A stretch of DNA of 64,000 nucleotides, from positions 868,001 through 932,000 of the forward strand of contig NZ_JAPKNH010000001.1 of the NCBI RefSeq assembly GCF_026344005.1, in the 5' to 3' direction. Positions 37,671 to 47,003 of the stretch are shown here, piece after piece (the stretch's first letter is position 1; each line of letters opens with the position of its first letter). The position numbers were made by a program, and so were the translations under genes. The notes under the pieces were generated by a model, which saw only the letters and a program-made list of their open reading frames with translations, was not told the origin of the DNA and searched no databases. This DNA is from Kaistia terrae. Lineage in GTDB: Bacteria > Pseudomonadota > Alphaproteobacteria > Rhizobiales > Kaistiaceae.

Positions 37671-40341
37671 GGCCGCCGATCTCGTCGTCATCGCCATGCC
37701 GCTCTATGGTCACGCGGCCCTGGCCGTCGAGGCGCTGGAGACGGCCTTTGCGTCAAGGACCGAGTGCCGCATCGAGGTCGTCGTCTCCGTCGACGGCGAT
37801 CCGCGCCGCGAAGTGTTCGACGCGCTGACGCTTTATGCTGCGACGCGGCCCGAGTTGCATGTGATCTTCGGGCCGAATGCCGGCCCCGGCGGCGCGCGCA
37901 ACCGGGCGATCGATTTCATCGTCGAGACGCTGCCGGACGCGAAGGCGGTCTATTTCCTCGACGCCGATAACCGCGTGCTGCCGACGACCATCGAGACGCT
38001 GTATGAGCGGCTCAAGGCCGAGCAGTGCGGCTGGGTTTATACCAATATCGACACCTTCTCGGTGCGTTGGGGCGCGCACTATGGCGACGGCTATTCACGC
38101 CTGACGCACTGCGTCGCCGATAATATCTGCGACACCGGCTCGATGATCTCGATCGATGTCTTCCATGCCGGCGTCCGTTTCGACGCCGACCGGCAGAATG
38201 GTTTTGAGGACTGGGAGTTCTGGCTCTCCTGCATCGAGGCCGGTTTCGTCGGCGTGCCTTGCCACGACACGGCCTTCGAGTACCGGCTGCGCGCCGAAAG
38301 TCGCTTCAAGGAGGCGAACCGCGACCGCGCTGCCTCGGTGAGCTTCCTGCGTCGGCGCCACAAGGCGCTGTTCCGCCGATCGACGCTGGTCGATTTCGAG
38401 CATGAGGAAGCGCCGCGCTACGCGATGCTGCGCACCGGCGACGGCGCGATCGCCTGCTTCACCGATCCGACCATGCAGCCCTCGATTCTCGATTTCGACG
38501 AGGCAATCCGCGCCTTCTGGGGCAGTGCGGCCGAACCCGACAATTTTCATTTTCCGCCATTCCTGGCCGCGGGCAGCGCCGAGACGCTGAAGCTGCTGCA
38601 GGAATCGCGTCTCTGGCCAAACCTGCTGGTTCATCTGGAGCGCGCGACCGAGGCTGCCAACGTCGTGTTCGTGCAGATCCGCAATGTCGCGGCCGAGCGC
38701 GGCATCGACATCGAGATCCAGCCTTCCGGCCATGTCCGCAAGGGCCGGGCCGACCTCGTCTTCATGTCGTCGATCATCGCGCGCGATGCGATCCAGAACA
38801 ACGCGATGGACTGGTTTGACTCGATCGCCGCCGACCAGGTCTGGCCGACCGTTGCCGTGGTCACGCTGCGCTTTCCATTCCCCGGCGCCGCACCAAAGCG
38901 TTCGTCCGCGACCCCCGAGCAGTCGCTGATCAACCTGGTTCACACCATCGCCACCAGCCCGCTGCGGACCTTCGCCGGCAAGCGCTGGACATGGCGTGGG
39001 TCGAGACTTCCCGCCCTGTCGGAACTCTACAAGCAGCTTCGCACCGAAATTGGCGGCGCACCGGTCCTGCCGCTCGGCCATGCCAAGAACGGCAAGCGCA
39101 CGCTGGCGCTTCTGGTGCCAAACGCCTCGTTCGGCGGTGCCGAAAAGGTCGCTTTCGCGGCGGCGCGCGAGCTGAAGGCAGAGGGCTTCGAAACGCATCT
39201 GTTCGTGCTGGGTTCGGCGCGCATGGACGTTCTCGACGAGTTCGACGCCTCATTCGACTACATCCATTTCTGGAAGCAGGGCATCCCGGCCTGGGGCGGC
39301 ACCAATCGCTTCCTCGGGCAGGACTTCATCGCCGAGTATCACGATGTCGACTGGAATGCGCTGAAGGGCGTGCTTTCTGGCTTCGACCTGATCATCAACA
39401 ACCACGTTATGGCGGTGCATCCGCTGATGGCGCGGCTGCGTTCCGAGGGTGCGCGCACCGCCTGCTATCTGCATGTGGTGGACGAGACATCCTTGCGTCG
39501 CCCGGCTGGCCAGCCCTTCGCGGCGATCGCGCACGAGCATTGCTACGATGCCTTCCTGACCTGCTCCGAGCAGCTCAAGGTCTATCTGCACAGCTATGGC
39601 GTGCCGCTCGAGAAGATCTATGCGGTCGCCAACGCCCCGAGCATTTCGGTCAAGCCGAAGATGCTGAGCGAGATCGTGCAGAACCGGCAGGCGCGCCCCA
39701 CCGATGCGCCACTGCGGATCCTCTACATGGGCCGCTTCGAGCCGCAAAAGGGCATCGACCGCATCCATGCGGCGCTACAGATCCTGCGCGATCGCAACAT
39801 CCCGTTCGAGGCGTTGGCGGTGGGCGGCGAGATCCTTGCCGATCAGCCGAGCTCCTGGACCGGCAAGCTGCGTGAACTCGGCGTCACCGTCCGGCCGCCG
39901 ATCTTCAGCGGTCGCGAAATTGCGACGATCCTGGCCTGGGGCGATATCCTGATCATGCCGTCGCGCTGGGAAGGCGCGCCGCTGATGATCGCCGAGGCAC
40001 AGCTGGTCGGCTGCGTGCCGGTTGCGACAGCCGTTGGCGCTGTCGACGAACTGGTCACCGATGGCCGCGACGGCATCCTGATCGAAGGCGAATCCGACCT
40101 CAAGATCGTCGCCGATCTTGCCGGCGCCGTGGAGCTTCTCGCTCGGGACAGGGCCCGTCTCGGCCGTCTTCGCGATGGTGGTCTCTTCACCGCGTCGGGC
40201 CGCTCCTGGGCGGCTTCGTTCGGCCCCTTCGTCGAATGGTGCGACAGCACCGTTTCCGCGACACCCCGGATCGTTGCGCGCGCGCCGCGCCGTCCGCTCG
40301 ATCAACCCATTACCGAGATTGAAGTCCAAGCCGTCGCCTGA
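37660..40341 (+). CDS. Two-domain glycosyltransferase, GT2-like plus GT4-like
   Basis: 893 residues from the ATG at 37660, set by GGGGAGG six bases upstream (a TTG at 37654 is in frame but too close). The N-terminal GT-A domain (about 10-250) has VVVSVDGD, PGGARNRAID and the metal-binding DAD at 101-103; FEDWEFWLSCIEAG carries the catalytic-base ED. A linker domain of about 200 residues follows. The C-terminal GT-B domain (about 480-870) has NASFGGAEKVAF, ILYMGRFEPQKGIDRI and EGAPLMIAEAQLVG. Cytoplasmic. Two glycosyl transfers by one chain are predicted; sugars unknown. Confidence 0.9.
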   Translation: MRSEAADLVVIAMPLYGHAALAVEALETAFASRTECRIEVVVSVDGDPRREVFDALTLYAATRPELHVIFGPNAGPGGARNRAIDFIVETLPDAKAVYFLDADNRVLPTTIETLYERLKAEQCGWVYTNIDTFSVRWGAHYGDGYSRLTHCVADNICDTGSMISIDVFHAGVRFDADRQNGFEDWEFWLSCIEAGFVGVPCHDTAFEYRLRAESRFKEANRDRAASVSFLRRRHKALFRRSTLVDFEHEEAPRYAMLRTGDGAIACFTDPTMQPSILDFDEAIRAFWGSAAEPDNFHFPPFLAAGSAETLKLLQESRLWPNLLVHLERATEAANVVFVQIRNVAAERGIDIEIQPSGHVRKGRADLVFMSSIIARDAIQNNAMDWFDSIAADQVWPTVAVVTLRFPFPGAAPKRSSATPEQSLINLVHTIATSPLRTFAGKRWTWRGSRLPALSELYKQLRTEIGGAPVLPLGHAKNGKRTLALLVPNASFGGAEKVAFAAARELKAEGFETHLFVLGSARMDVLDEFDASFDYIHFWKQGIPAWGGTNRFLGQDFIAEYHDVDWNALKGVLSGFDLIINNHVMAVHPLMARLRSEGARTACYLHVVDETSLRRPAGQPFAAIAHEHCYDAFLTCSEQLKVYLHSYGVPLEKIYAVANAPSISVKPKMLSEIVQNRQARPTDAPLRILYMGRFEPQKGIDRIHAALQILRDRNIPFEALAVGGEILADQPSSWTGKLRELGVTVRPPIFSGREIATILAWGDILIMPSRWEGAPLMIAEAQLVGCVPVATAVGAVDELVTDGRDGILIEGESDLKIVADLAGAVELLARDRARLGRLRDGGLFTASGRSWAASFGPFVEWCDSTVSATPRIVARAPRRPLDQPITEIEVQAVA

Positions 40342-40373
40342 CGATGGCAGGACAAGAGGAAAGGTGCGTTTGC

Positions 40374-41549
40374 ATGCGTTCGAGAATCCTGATCACGGGC
40401 ATTCCCGGCCACTATACGAGGCTCGTCCGGAGCGCGAAGGGCGCGACCGTGAACTATGGCGAGCAGCAGCCTCAGCCCGAGAGCAAGGAAGCTTTCCTGC
40501 GTGAGCTGAACAACATCAGCAACACGGGCAATTACCTGATCGGTGAGGGCGCCTTGCGGGCCATGCCGGCCGGCGCCACGCAGGTGCCGTTCTGGCACCT
40601 CCACAATGCCTGCACCAACGGCACCGGCCTCGATGAGATCAACGCCAATTTCGACATCTGCGTCTTCACCTGCGCCAACCTCCTGCGCAAGGGCCTGTCG
40701 GCGGATGCCGAGGCGCTCGTCCTGAAGAACCTCAACATGCCGATCGTCATGCTCGGCATCGGCATCCAGAACCGCGCCGACCTCGAATCCGGCCTGCCGG
40801 AAGGCACGCAGGCGCTGCTCGATATCCTGAAGGGCAAGGAGCACTACTTCCTCACCCGCGGCCACGAGACGGCCGAGTTCCTGAAGTCGCGAGGCTTCTC
40901 CTTCGTGCGGCCGACCGGCTGCCCCTCGGTCTATTTCCAGCCCCATAACATGCGGGCCTCTCTGAAGCGCCTTCCGGACGTCAAGGTCGGCAGCGGCCGG
41001 ACGGTATTCTCCGGCTATCTCGGCGCGACGGAAGAAGCCGTTCGCGACGTCAACATGCTGAGCAAGCCGGAAAGCGAGAACTTCTATGTCGTGCAGGACG
41101 AATTCCTGCATTTCGACATGAAGGTCGAGCCGAACAAGGACGGCCGGGTCTATGACTCGACCTCCGGCGAGATGATCGGCGATATGGCCTACAAGCATTC
41201 GGACCAGATGGAGCGCAAGCTGAAGCTCCATACCTTCTTCGATACCAACCAGTGGCGCGCCTGGACCTCTTCGATGGACTTCTCCATCGGCAGGCGGTTC
41301 CACGGCAACATCATCGCACTCCAGGCCGGCGTTCCCGCCCTGATGGTGGCGGTCGATGACCGCATGCGCGAAATGCTGAATTTCACCGGTCTGCCGGCCA
41401 TCGAGGCTTCCGCGCTCGAAGCGGCCAACGATCGTGCCGAGTTCGTCTCCGACCATCTGGCGGATCTGAACGTCCCGCAGGTCGTGGAGAAATACAACGA
41501 CCGGGAGACCAACTTCCGGACGGCGCTTCGCGATATCGGCCTGAACTAG
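40374..41549 (+). CDS. Polysaccharide pyruvyl transferase family protein (first of tandem pair)
   Basis: 391 residues; the ATG at 40374 follows GAGGAAAGG by eight bases and aligns with its paralogue, whereas the ATG at 40344 does not. Family members add pyruvate ketals to sugars, or are related GT-B-like transferases. Seen: RILITGIPGHYTRL, NTGNYLIGEGAL, MLGIGIQNRA, FVRPTGCPSVYF and the conserved GRRFHGNIIALQAGVPALMV. Directly follows the GT2-GT4 gene and precedes a clear paralogue. Confidence 0.87.
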   Translation: MRSRILITGIPGHYTRLVRSAKGATVNYGEQQPQPESKEAFLRELNNISNTGNYLIGEGALRAMPAGATQVPFWHLHNACTNGTGLDEINANFDICVFTCANLLRKGLSADAEALVLKNLNMPIVMLGIGIQNRADLESGLPEGTQALLDILKGKEHYFLTRGHETAEFLKSRGFSFVRPTGCPSVYFQPHNMRASLKRLPDVKVGSGRTVFSGYLGATEEAVRDVNMLSKPESENFYVVQDEFLHFDMKVEPNKDGRVYDSTSGEMIGDMAYKHSDQMERKLKLHTFFDTNQWRAWTSSMDFSIGRRFHGNIIALQAGVPALMVAVDDRMREMLNFTGLPAIEASALEAANDRAEFVSDHLADLNVPQVVEKYNDRETNFRTALRDIGLN

Positions 41550-41639
41550 CTCTGCGTTTGCCGCCCGCCCGACCCGGTCCGAAAACGGGCAGGGCGGCCT
41601 CCCGTTTCCGATAACCAGATCATTCAAAGGACAAGCGTC

Positions 41640-42884
41640 ATGCGCATTTTGCTGACCGGCATTCCTTCCTACCTTCAGCGTACGGTTGCCAGCGCCTCGG
41701 GCGCGACGGTGCGCCACCGGCCCTACTTCGACGATATCCGTTCGAAGAAGGACGTCATCGACCAGGTCAAGAAGATCGCCAACACCGGCAACTACCTGAT
41801 TGGCGAGGGCGCGGGCCAGGCGCTCAAGGGGCATGACGTCACCTATGTGCCGTTCTGGCATCTCGCCAACAGCCTGTCGCAGCCGGGCGCGTATGACGAG
41901 TTGAGCCAGGCCTTCGACATCTGCGTTTTCGCCTCCGCAAACCTGCTGCGTCCCGGCTATTCGGCCGATCTCGAAGCGCAGGTCTTCGAGAAGCTGAAGA
42001 TGCCGGTCGTCGTGATGGGCATCGGCATCCAGAAGAAGGCCAATCTTCGCGACGAGCTCCCCGCCGGCACGCAAAAATTCCTCGACGTGCTGCGCGCCAA
42101 GGAGAGCTATTTCCTGACGCGCGGCTACTTCACCTCCGAGTTCCTGAAGGAGCAGGGGATGAAGTTCGTGCGGCCGACCGGCTGCCCGTCGCTCTATTTC
42201 AATCCCGATGGCATGCGCCAGGCGCTGACGAAGCTGGCCAATCCCGAACTGGTCGAATCCCAGAAGATCGCCTTCGGTGGCTATCTCGGCAGCGTCGCCG
42301 ACACGATCGTCGATGCGCATGTGCTGCTGAAGCCCGACAGCACCGCCCACTACGTCATCCAGGACGAAGTCGTCGTCTACAACATGAACATCCAGGGCGA
42401 TGATGCGACGCCGGCCTATGACGCGCCGTCCGGCCGCATCGTCGCGCCGCTGGAATACAAGCATCAGGAAAAGTGGCAGCGGAAGAACGACCTGCATGTC
42501 TTCTTCGACACCAATCGCTGGCGCACATGGGCCTCGCAGCTCGATCTGAGCTTCGGCCGCCGCTTCCATGGCTGCATCATCACCATGCAGGCCGGCGTTC
42601 CCTCGCTGATGATCGCCGTCGACGATCGCATGCGCGAAATGCTGGAGTTCATCGGCTTCCCGCATCTCGAGGCCGGCATCTGGAACCGCGAGGCGCAGAA
42701 GAAGGCCTATCTGAAGGAGTTCCTCTCGACCATCGACGCCCAGGCCTCGATCGATCGATACAATGCCTGCGAGATCAATTTCCGCACGGCCTTGAACGAC
42801 ATCGGGATCCAGCAGCCGGGCTTCCCGCAGCCGGCGAAGCCCGCCGCCCCGCAGCCGGCAGCCCGTGCTCATGAGCCGGCCTGA
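41640..42884 (+). CDS. Polysaccharide pyruvyl transferase family protein (second of tandem pair)
   Basis: 414 residues. Same architecture and motifs as the gene before it: RILLTGIPSYLQRT, NTGNYLIGEGAG, MGIGIQKKANL, FVRPTGCPSLYF, GRRFHGCIITMQAGVPSLMI, ending in a Pro/Ala-rich tail absent from the first copy. Clearly a tandem duplicate that has diverged. The 90-base gap before it contains an imperfect GC-rich hairpin. Its stop overlaps or abuts the glycoside hydrolase start. Confidence 0.87.
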   Translation: MRILLTGIPSYLQRTVASASGATVRHRPYFDDIRSKKDVIDQVKKIANTGNYLIGEGAGQALKGHDVTYVPFWHLANSLSQPGAYDELSQAFDICVFASANLLRPGYSADLEAQVFEKLKMPVVVMGIGIQKKANLRDELPAGTQKFLDVLRAKESYFLTRGYFTSEFLKEQGMKFVRPTGCPSLYFNPDGMRQALTKLANPELVESQKIAFGGYLGSVADTIVDAHVLLKPDSTAHYVIQDEVVVYNMNIQGDDATPAYDAPSGRIVAPLEYKHQEKWQRKNDLHVFFDTNRWRTWASQLDLSFGRRFHGCIITMQAGVPSLMIAVDDRMREMLEFIGFPHLEAGIWNREAQKKAYLKEFLSTIDAQASIDRYNACEINFRTALNDIGIQQPGFPQPAKPAAPQPAARAHEPA

Positions 42885-43974
42885 TCCACGCATGCCTGCA
42901 CGCATCGCCCCGGCTTTGGCCGGGGCGATGGCGTGGCTAGGCGTCCTCTGCGGTGCTCCCGCCGAGGCCGCCGAACTCGGCTTCAACCGGGTCAATCTTG
43001 GCTGGAAGAAGCCGGCCGAGCGGCAGAATGTCATTGATCAGATGAGGCAGAGCGGCGTCGCATCGGTGCGTCTGTCGCTGAGTGCACCGGTTGACCCGAG
43101 CCTTGATGCTGTCCGGATCGCGCACGAGGCCGGCCTGCGCATCCTGCTCGAAATCTCGCTCAATAATCCTGACTTCTATCCCAAGGGCACCAAGCGCCGT
43201 CCGGCCAAGGGCCAGAGCCACGACGCCTATCGGCTGTCGGATCTCGATCCCGAGCGCTATCGCATCGTCATGCGCGATGCGTTGGCGAAGCTGGACCAGA
43301 TGGGCGTGACGGTGGTGGCGGTCGAGCCCGGCAACGAGATCAACTGGGCCGGCTACAATGGCGACCTGACCGTTAGGCCTGGCAAGGCCAGTGGCGCCAT
43401 CACGCCTGGCGACCCGGCCAAGGTCGCGCAGGGGTTGGATCGTTATGTGGAGATCATCCGCGTTACGCATGAGGAGCTTCGTGCCTCGAAGCTGAACCGC
43501 GACGCGAAGCTGATCTCGGCCGGTCTCTCGGACATGCCCGTGCCATTCTCTCGCCGCGTCGGGCTGGAAATCATGCCCGCTGCCGATTGGACGGCGCGCA
43601 TGCGGGAGCGCGGCCTCGATACGCTGGTCGATGCCTATGGCATCCATGTCTATCCCGGCAGCACCGGCACGAAGAAGCGACGGGATACGCTCGTGCGCGA
43701 GGCGCTTGCCTTCTGTGGGACCGCCCAGTCGGGCAAGCCGTGCTGGATCACGGAGTGGGGCGTCGCCAACACCTCGCCGACCTGCCCGATCGCGGACGAC
43801 AAGCGCGCCGCGCTCGTCGACCAGGTCCGCGCCATCATTGACGAGGACATCGAGGCCGGCCGGGTCGAGGCTGCCTACTATTTCGATTGGGACAGCAAGA
43901 CGCCCTACAGCGTCTGGCGTTGCGGCGGCCTGTCTTCGGCGGGCCGCGCCGCCGTCCGGCCTGTGGCCGACTGA
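42871..43974 (+). CDS. Secreted glycoside hydrolase (TIM-barrel, clan A-like)
   Basis: 367 residues if started at 42871 (overlapping the preceding stop); an ATG at 42892 is equally possible. An N-terminal signal peptide ends near GAPAEAA. The fold pattern fits clan GH-A: strand-4 acid/base in VEPGNEINW (Glu156) and strand-7 nucleophile in PCWITEWGV (Glu295), with YGIHVYPGS in between. Probably cleaves a surface polysaccharide in the periplasm or outside, as EPS loci often carry their own glycanase. Exact GH family not assigned. No RTX repeats, so the Sec route is expected. Confidence 0.82.
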   Translation: MSRPDPRMPARIAPALAGAMAWLGVLCGAPAEAAELGFNRVNLGWKKPAERQNVIDQMRQSGVASVRLSLSAPVDPSLDAVRIAHEAGLRILLEISLNNPDFYPKGTKRRPAKGQSHDAYRLSDLDPERYRIVMRDALAKLDQMGVTVVAVEPGNEINWAGYNGDLTVRPGKASGAITPGDPAKVAQGLDRYVEIIRVTHEELRASKLNRDAKLISAGLSDMPVPFSRRVGLEIMPAADWTARMRERGLDTLVDAYGIHVYPGSTGTKKRRDTLVREALAFCGTAQSGKPCWITEWGVANTSPTCPIADDKRAALVDQVRAIIDEDIEAGRVEAAYYFDWDSKTPYSVWRCGGLSSAGRAAVRPVAD

Positions 43975-44013
43975 AATCCCGATCCCGTTTTGAAGTTTTA
44001 GGGAGGAATGCGC

Positions 44014-45195
44014 ATGGCGCTCCGGACTATCGTCATCGGTGGCTCAAACACGGTCATGCAGCCTGGCTACTGGCCGAGCTTGCTCGCCACCATGGCGCGA
44101 CGCGGTGTGGCGCTCGACGTGGTCGCGGATCTCTCCGTCGGCGGTACGACGTCGGGCTTCGGCCTTTTCCAGCTGAAAGCGAACGAGCATCATCTCGCCG
44201 AGGCCGATGTCCTGATCATCGAATACGCCTTGAACGATGCCTTCGTGTATGGCGACGAACGGCGGCCGTTCCGTCATTGGGCCCGCTTCTACGAAGGCAT
44301 CATCCGCTATGCGCGGGCGCAGAACCCCAATCTGCGGATCGTCTCGCTGGTGTTCGGAGCCCGCGGCGGCTCGTATGTCAGCGCTGTGCCGGCGATCGAT
44401 GCGGGCATGCATTACATTTCGGAGTGGTACCAGACCTCGGTCGTCAATGTTTCGCGCCACCTGATGCTTCGCTTCGGCCGAGAGGTCGTCACCGATCCGT
44501 CGTTCTATTCGGACCAGGGTCACTATGCTCGCCCGATCCCGACCAGCATCGTCGCCGATATCGTCGCGGGCGAGCTGGAGCAGATCCTCGCCGCGCCGTC
44601 ACAGCCGCGCGCCCTGCCGCTGCCGATCGATGTGCATCACTTCGCCGAAGCGAAGGTGCTCGACGCGAAGACGCTGATCGATACCTGCGGCCTGCCGGCG
44701 CGCGATTATCGCAACCGCCGCTTCGCGGCGACGACGGCTGATCTCGGTCCATACCGGTTGAAGCTCGAATTCGAGAAGGGCAGGCCGCTCGCCTTTGCCT
44801 ATGTCTGCGCTCCGGAAGTCAGTGCGCTCGAAATCGCCATGCCGGGCGAGACGGTCGAGGCGGCGATGCTGAAGGGGGGCGTCCGCGACGGCGTCTTCAA
44901 ATTCCTGCTGTCGATGCTCAGCTGCGAATTTCTCTATCCCGGCCCCACTCTGCTGCAGGAGCCGACGAAGCTCTCCTGTTCGATCCAGGTGGCGCAGGGC
45001 GTGCCGGGCGTCAATCGCCATGTGCCGAAGGACAATGTCGCCCATGGCGAATTCGACGCCTCGGCCGAGCGCGTGATGCCGCTGCTCGGCATGCTCTATA
45101 CGGGAACGCTGAAATCCTGCGTCGCCGAGCCGGTCGCGGATATCCGGCCTCAGCCGGCGGCGGCAACCGAGCGCATCGAAGCGCCCAGCAGCTGA
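44014..45195 (+). CDS. SGNH/GDSL-type hydrolase
   Basis: 393 residues. Start at 44014 because GGGAGGA ends right at the alternative ATG at 44008 and is six bases from 44014. SGNH blocks: nucleophile Ser11 in VIGGSNT, oxyanion Gly in DLSVGGTT, Asn in YALNDAF and the D167-x-x-H170 pair in SDQGHYARP. No signal peptide, so it acts in the cytoplasm or is exported by an unknown path. A beta-rich C-terminal domain of about 180 residues follows. Likely a carbohydrate esterase or acyltransferase. Overlaps the convergent GT4 gene by 46 bases. Confidence 0.85.
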   Translation: MALRTIVIGGSNTVMQPGYWPSLLATMARRGVALDVVADLSVGGTTSGFGLFQLKANEHHLAEADVLIIEYALNDAFVYGDERRPFRHWARFYEGIIRYARAQNPNLRIVSLVFGARGGSYVSAVPAIDAGMHYISEWYQTSVVNVSRHLMLRFGREVVTDPSFYSDQGHYARPIPTSIVADIVAGELEQILAAPSQPRALPLPIDVHHFAEAKVLDAKTLIDTCGLPARDYRNRRFAATTADLGPYRLKLEFEKGRPLAFAYVCAPEVSALEIAMPGETVEAAMLKGGVRDGVFKFLLSMLSCEFLYPGPTLLQEPTKLSCSIQVAQGVPGVNRHVPKDNVAHGEFDASAERVMPLLGMLYTGTLKSCVAEPVADIRPQPAAATERIEAPSS

Positions 45196-46391
45196 GCCAT
45201 CAGGGATCGCTGCCGCGTCAGGCATTTGCCGAGTGCATAGCGCTCGATGATCGTATGGCGCGCGGCCCTGCGCATGTCGGCGAATGCTTCCGGCCGTGCG
45301 AGCACATCAAGAAGAGTGTCCGCCAGCGCCTCGGGCTCGAAGAACGGCACAAGCAGTCCGTTCTGGCCATGCCGGATCACTTCCTGCACTGGTGGTGTCG
45401 CCGAGCCGATCACCAACGCTCCGCATGCCATGGCCTCCAGCACGGACCAGGACAGCACGAACGGGTAGGTGAGATAGATATGCGCCGTCGAAATCTGGAA
45501 TAACTGCGTCAAGATCTCGTGCGGAACCTGCCCGGGAAAGAATACCCGTGTCGGATCCAGCGGGGTTTCTTCCAGGATGGCGTCTTTCCACGACTTTCCA
45601 TCGCGGCGCGAGGCGCCATAGCTGTTCGAATCGCCGCCCACGAAGACGAAGATCGCGTCCTTGTTGCGTTCCAGAACGCGGGCGGCCGCTTTCACGGCCT
45701 GCGGAAAGCCGCGATAAGGCTCGAGGTCACGCGCCGCGAAGGTGATGACGGGATCGCCGGCCTTGATGACACGTCCATCGGGGAGGGAGAGCCCGCGCCC
45801 GGCATTGGGGCGGAACCGCTGCACGTCGATGCCGTCATGGCAGACGGCGATCCGGCGCTGGACGCTTTCGGGATAGCGACTGCGCTGCCATCCGGTCGGG
45901 CTGATGCCCGCCTCGATGGCATCGAGCGTCACGAGTTGTGCGGCATTGCGCAGCCGGAGCCGCTGTCGCACATCCAGGTCGATGACATCCGCGGGATCAA
46001 ACCCGACATCGGCGCCCTCGGCGCTGTAGAAGAACTCGCAATAGCCAAGCGCCGGCGTTCGCGGCACGACATCCTTGACGAACATCATGCTGCCCCAGCC
46101 GATATGGCCGACGATGATGTCGGGCGGACCTTCGGCTCGCACGAGCGCATCCAGCGTCTCCGCGACCCTGAGGCCGATCCGCACGTGATGTTCAGTGGTC
46201 GCCAGCGGGCTGCTTTGCACGACGCCGGGTCTTGGCGGCGGCTCGGCCCGATGTCGCACGATCCGCACACCCGCCAAGCGACGATCCACGCTCTCCGTAA
46301 CGAGCGTCACCTCGCTGCCCCTGGCGGCGAGGTCGGTGGCCAGATGTTCGAACTGGCCTACCCCGCGTCGGTGAATGAACAGCACCTTCAC
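45150..46391 (-). CDS. GT4-family glycosyltransferase
   Basis: 413 residues with a GTG start at 46391 that gives the canonical GT-B opening KVLFIHRRGVGQFEHLATDLAARG. C-terminal nucleotide-sugar domain with ITFAARDLEPYRGFPQAVKAA, VFVGGDSNSYGAS and PFVLSWSVLEAMACG followed by VQEVIRHGQNGLLVP. Retaining transferase, sugar unknown. On the minus strand amid plus-strand genes; its 3' end runs 46 bases into the SGNH gene. It follows the MarR regulator gene by about 40 bases and may share its transcript. Confidence 0.9.
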   Translation of the reverse strand: MKVLFIHRRGVGQFEHLATDLAARGSEVTLVTESVDRRLAGVRIVRHRAEPPPRPGVVQSSPLATTEHHVRIGLRVAETLDALVRAEGPPDIIVGHIGWGSMMFVKDVVPRTPALGYCEFFYSAEGADVGFDPADVIDLDVRQRLRLRNAAQLVTLDAIEAGISPTGWQRSRYPESVQRRIAVCHDGIDVQRFRPNAGRGLSLPDGRVIKAGDPVITFAARDLEPYRGFPQAVKAAARVLERNKDAIFVFVGGDSNSYGASRRDGKSWKDAILEETPLDPTRVFFPGQVPHEILTQLFQISTAHIYLTYPFVLSWSVLEAMACGALVIGSATPPVQEVIRHGQNGLLVPFFEPEALADTLLDVLARPEAFADMRRAARHTIIERYALGKCLTRQRSLMAQLLGASMRSVAAAG

Positions 46392-46433
46392 GCGACAACA
46401 CCCTGTGGTCCAGCCAACGGGACGCGGACCCGG

Positions 46434-47003
46434 CTAGACGCCGTATCGCGTCGCATTGGTCCAGACCAACTCCAGCTTCTGGAGAAGGCGATAGGCGTTG
46501 TCGAGCTCACGCGATTCGACTTCATCGCGGACGAGAAGGCGATGATAGGTGTCATCCGCAGTGCGCAGAGCGTTGCACAGATCGTGCCCCTTGGGTGACA
46601 GGCTGATGCGGGCCGAGCGACGATCGCGCTGTGACGCGACACGGTCGATATAGCCGAGATCAACGAGCTGCTTCAGGTAGTAGGAGACGTTCGAGCCGAG
46701 ATAGTGGCCCTTGTCGAGCAGGTCGCGTACCGAGAGTTCCCCGTTGCCGATGGTGAACAGCACCATGACCTGCGCGGGTCCGATGTCGCCCACGCCGAGC
46801 TTGCCCATTTCGATCCGAAGCAGATCGGTAAAGCGCCGATTGACCCGCTCTATCGTCCTGGCGAGTTCGAAATGCGTGACATGGCCACCGTCGTGTTCGG
46901 TAACCACAGTAATCACGCTGGAGGAGGATGGACTGCCGTTCGATGAGTAGATTCTGGCCGACTCTTCGACTTCTACCGCCGCTTGCAGAAGTTCTCGCGT
47001 CAT
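46434..47003 (-). CDS. MarR-family transcriptional regulator
   Basis: 189 residues. A 45-residue Ser-rich N-terminal extension precedes a winged-helix domain: RFTDLLRIEMGKLGVGDIGPAQVMVLF, then LSVRDLLDKGHYLGSNVSYYLKQLVDLGYIDRVASQRDRRSARISLSPKGH, the standard HTH and wing (DxRS). Divergent from the type I secretion genes with an AT-rich 179-base gap between, so it is a good candidate to control them and itself. Downstream on the same strand is a GT4 gene. Ligand unknown. Confidence 0.92.
   Translation of the reverse strand: MTRELLQAAVEVEESARIYSSNGSPSSSSVITVVTEHDGGHVTHFELARTIERVNRRFTDLLRIEMGKLGVGDIGPAQVMVLFTIGNGELSVRDLLDKGHYLGSNVSYYLKQLVDLGYIDRVASQRDRRSARISLSPKGHDLCNALRTADDTYHRLLVRDEVESRELDNAYRLLQKLELVWTNATRYGV

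Noticed and set aside
41550-41639. GC-rich hairpin between the tandem pyruvyl-transferase-family genes as a terminator
   Set aside because: The stem has an internal loop and no T-run follows, so it is not listed as a terminator; it may be an mRNA-stability element.
40302-43034. 910-codon minus-strand open frame opposite both tandem pyruvyl-transferase-family genes
   Set aside because: Long only because GC-rich third positions remove stops from the antisense frame. It is antisense to two well-supported genes, its composition (Asp, His, Arg-rich) is typical of shadow frames, and it shows no domain.
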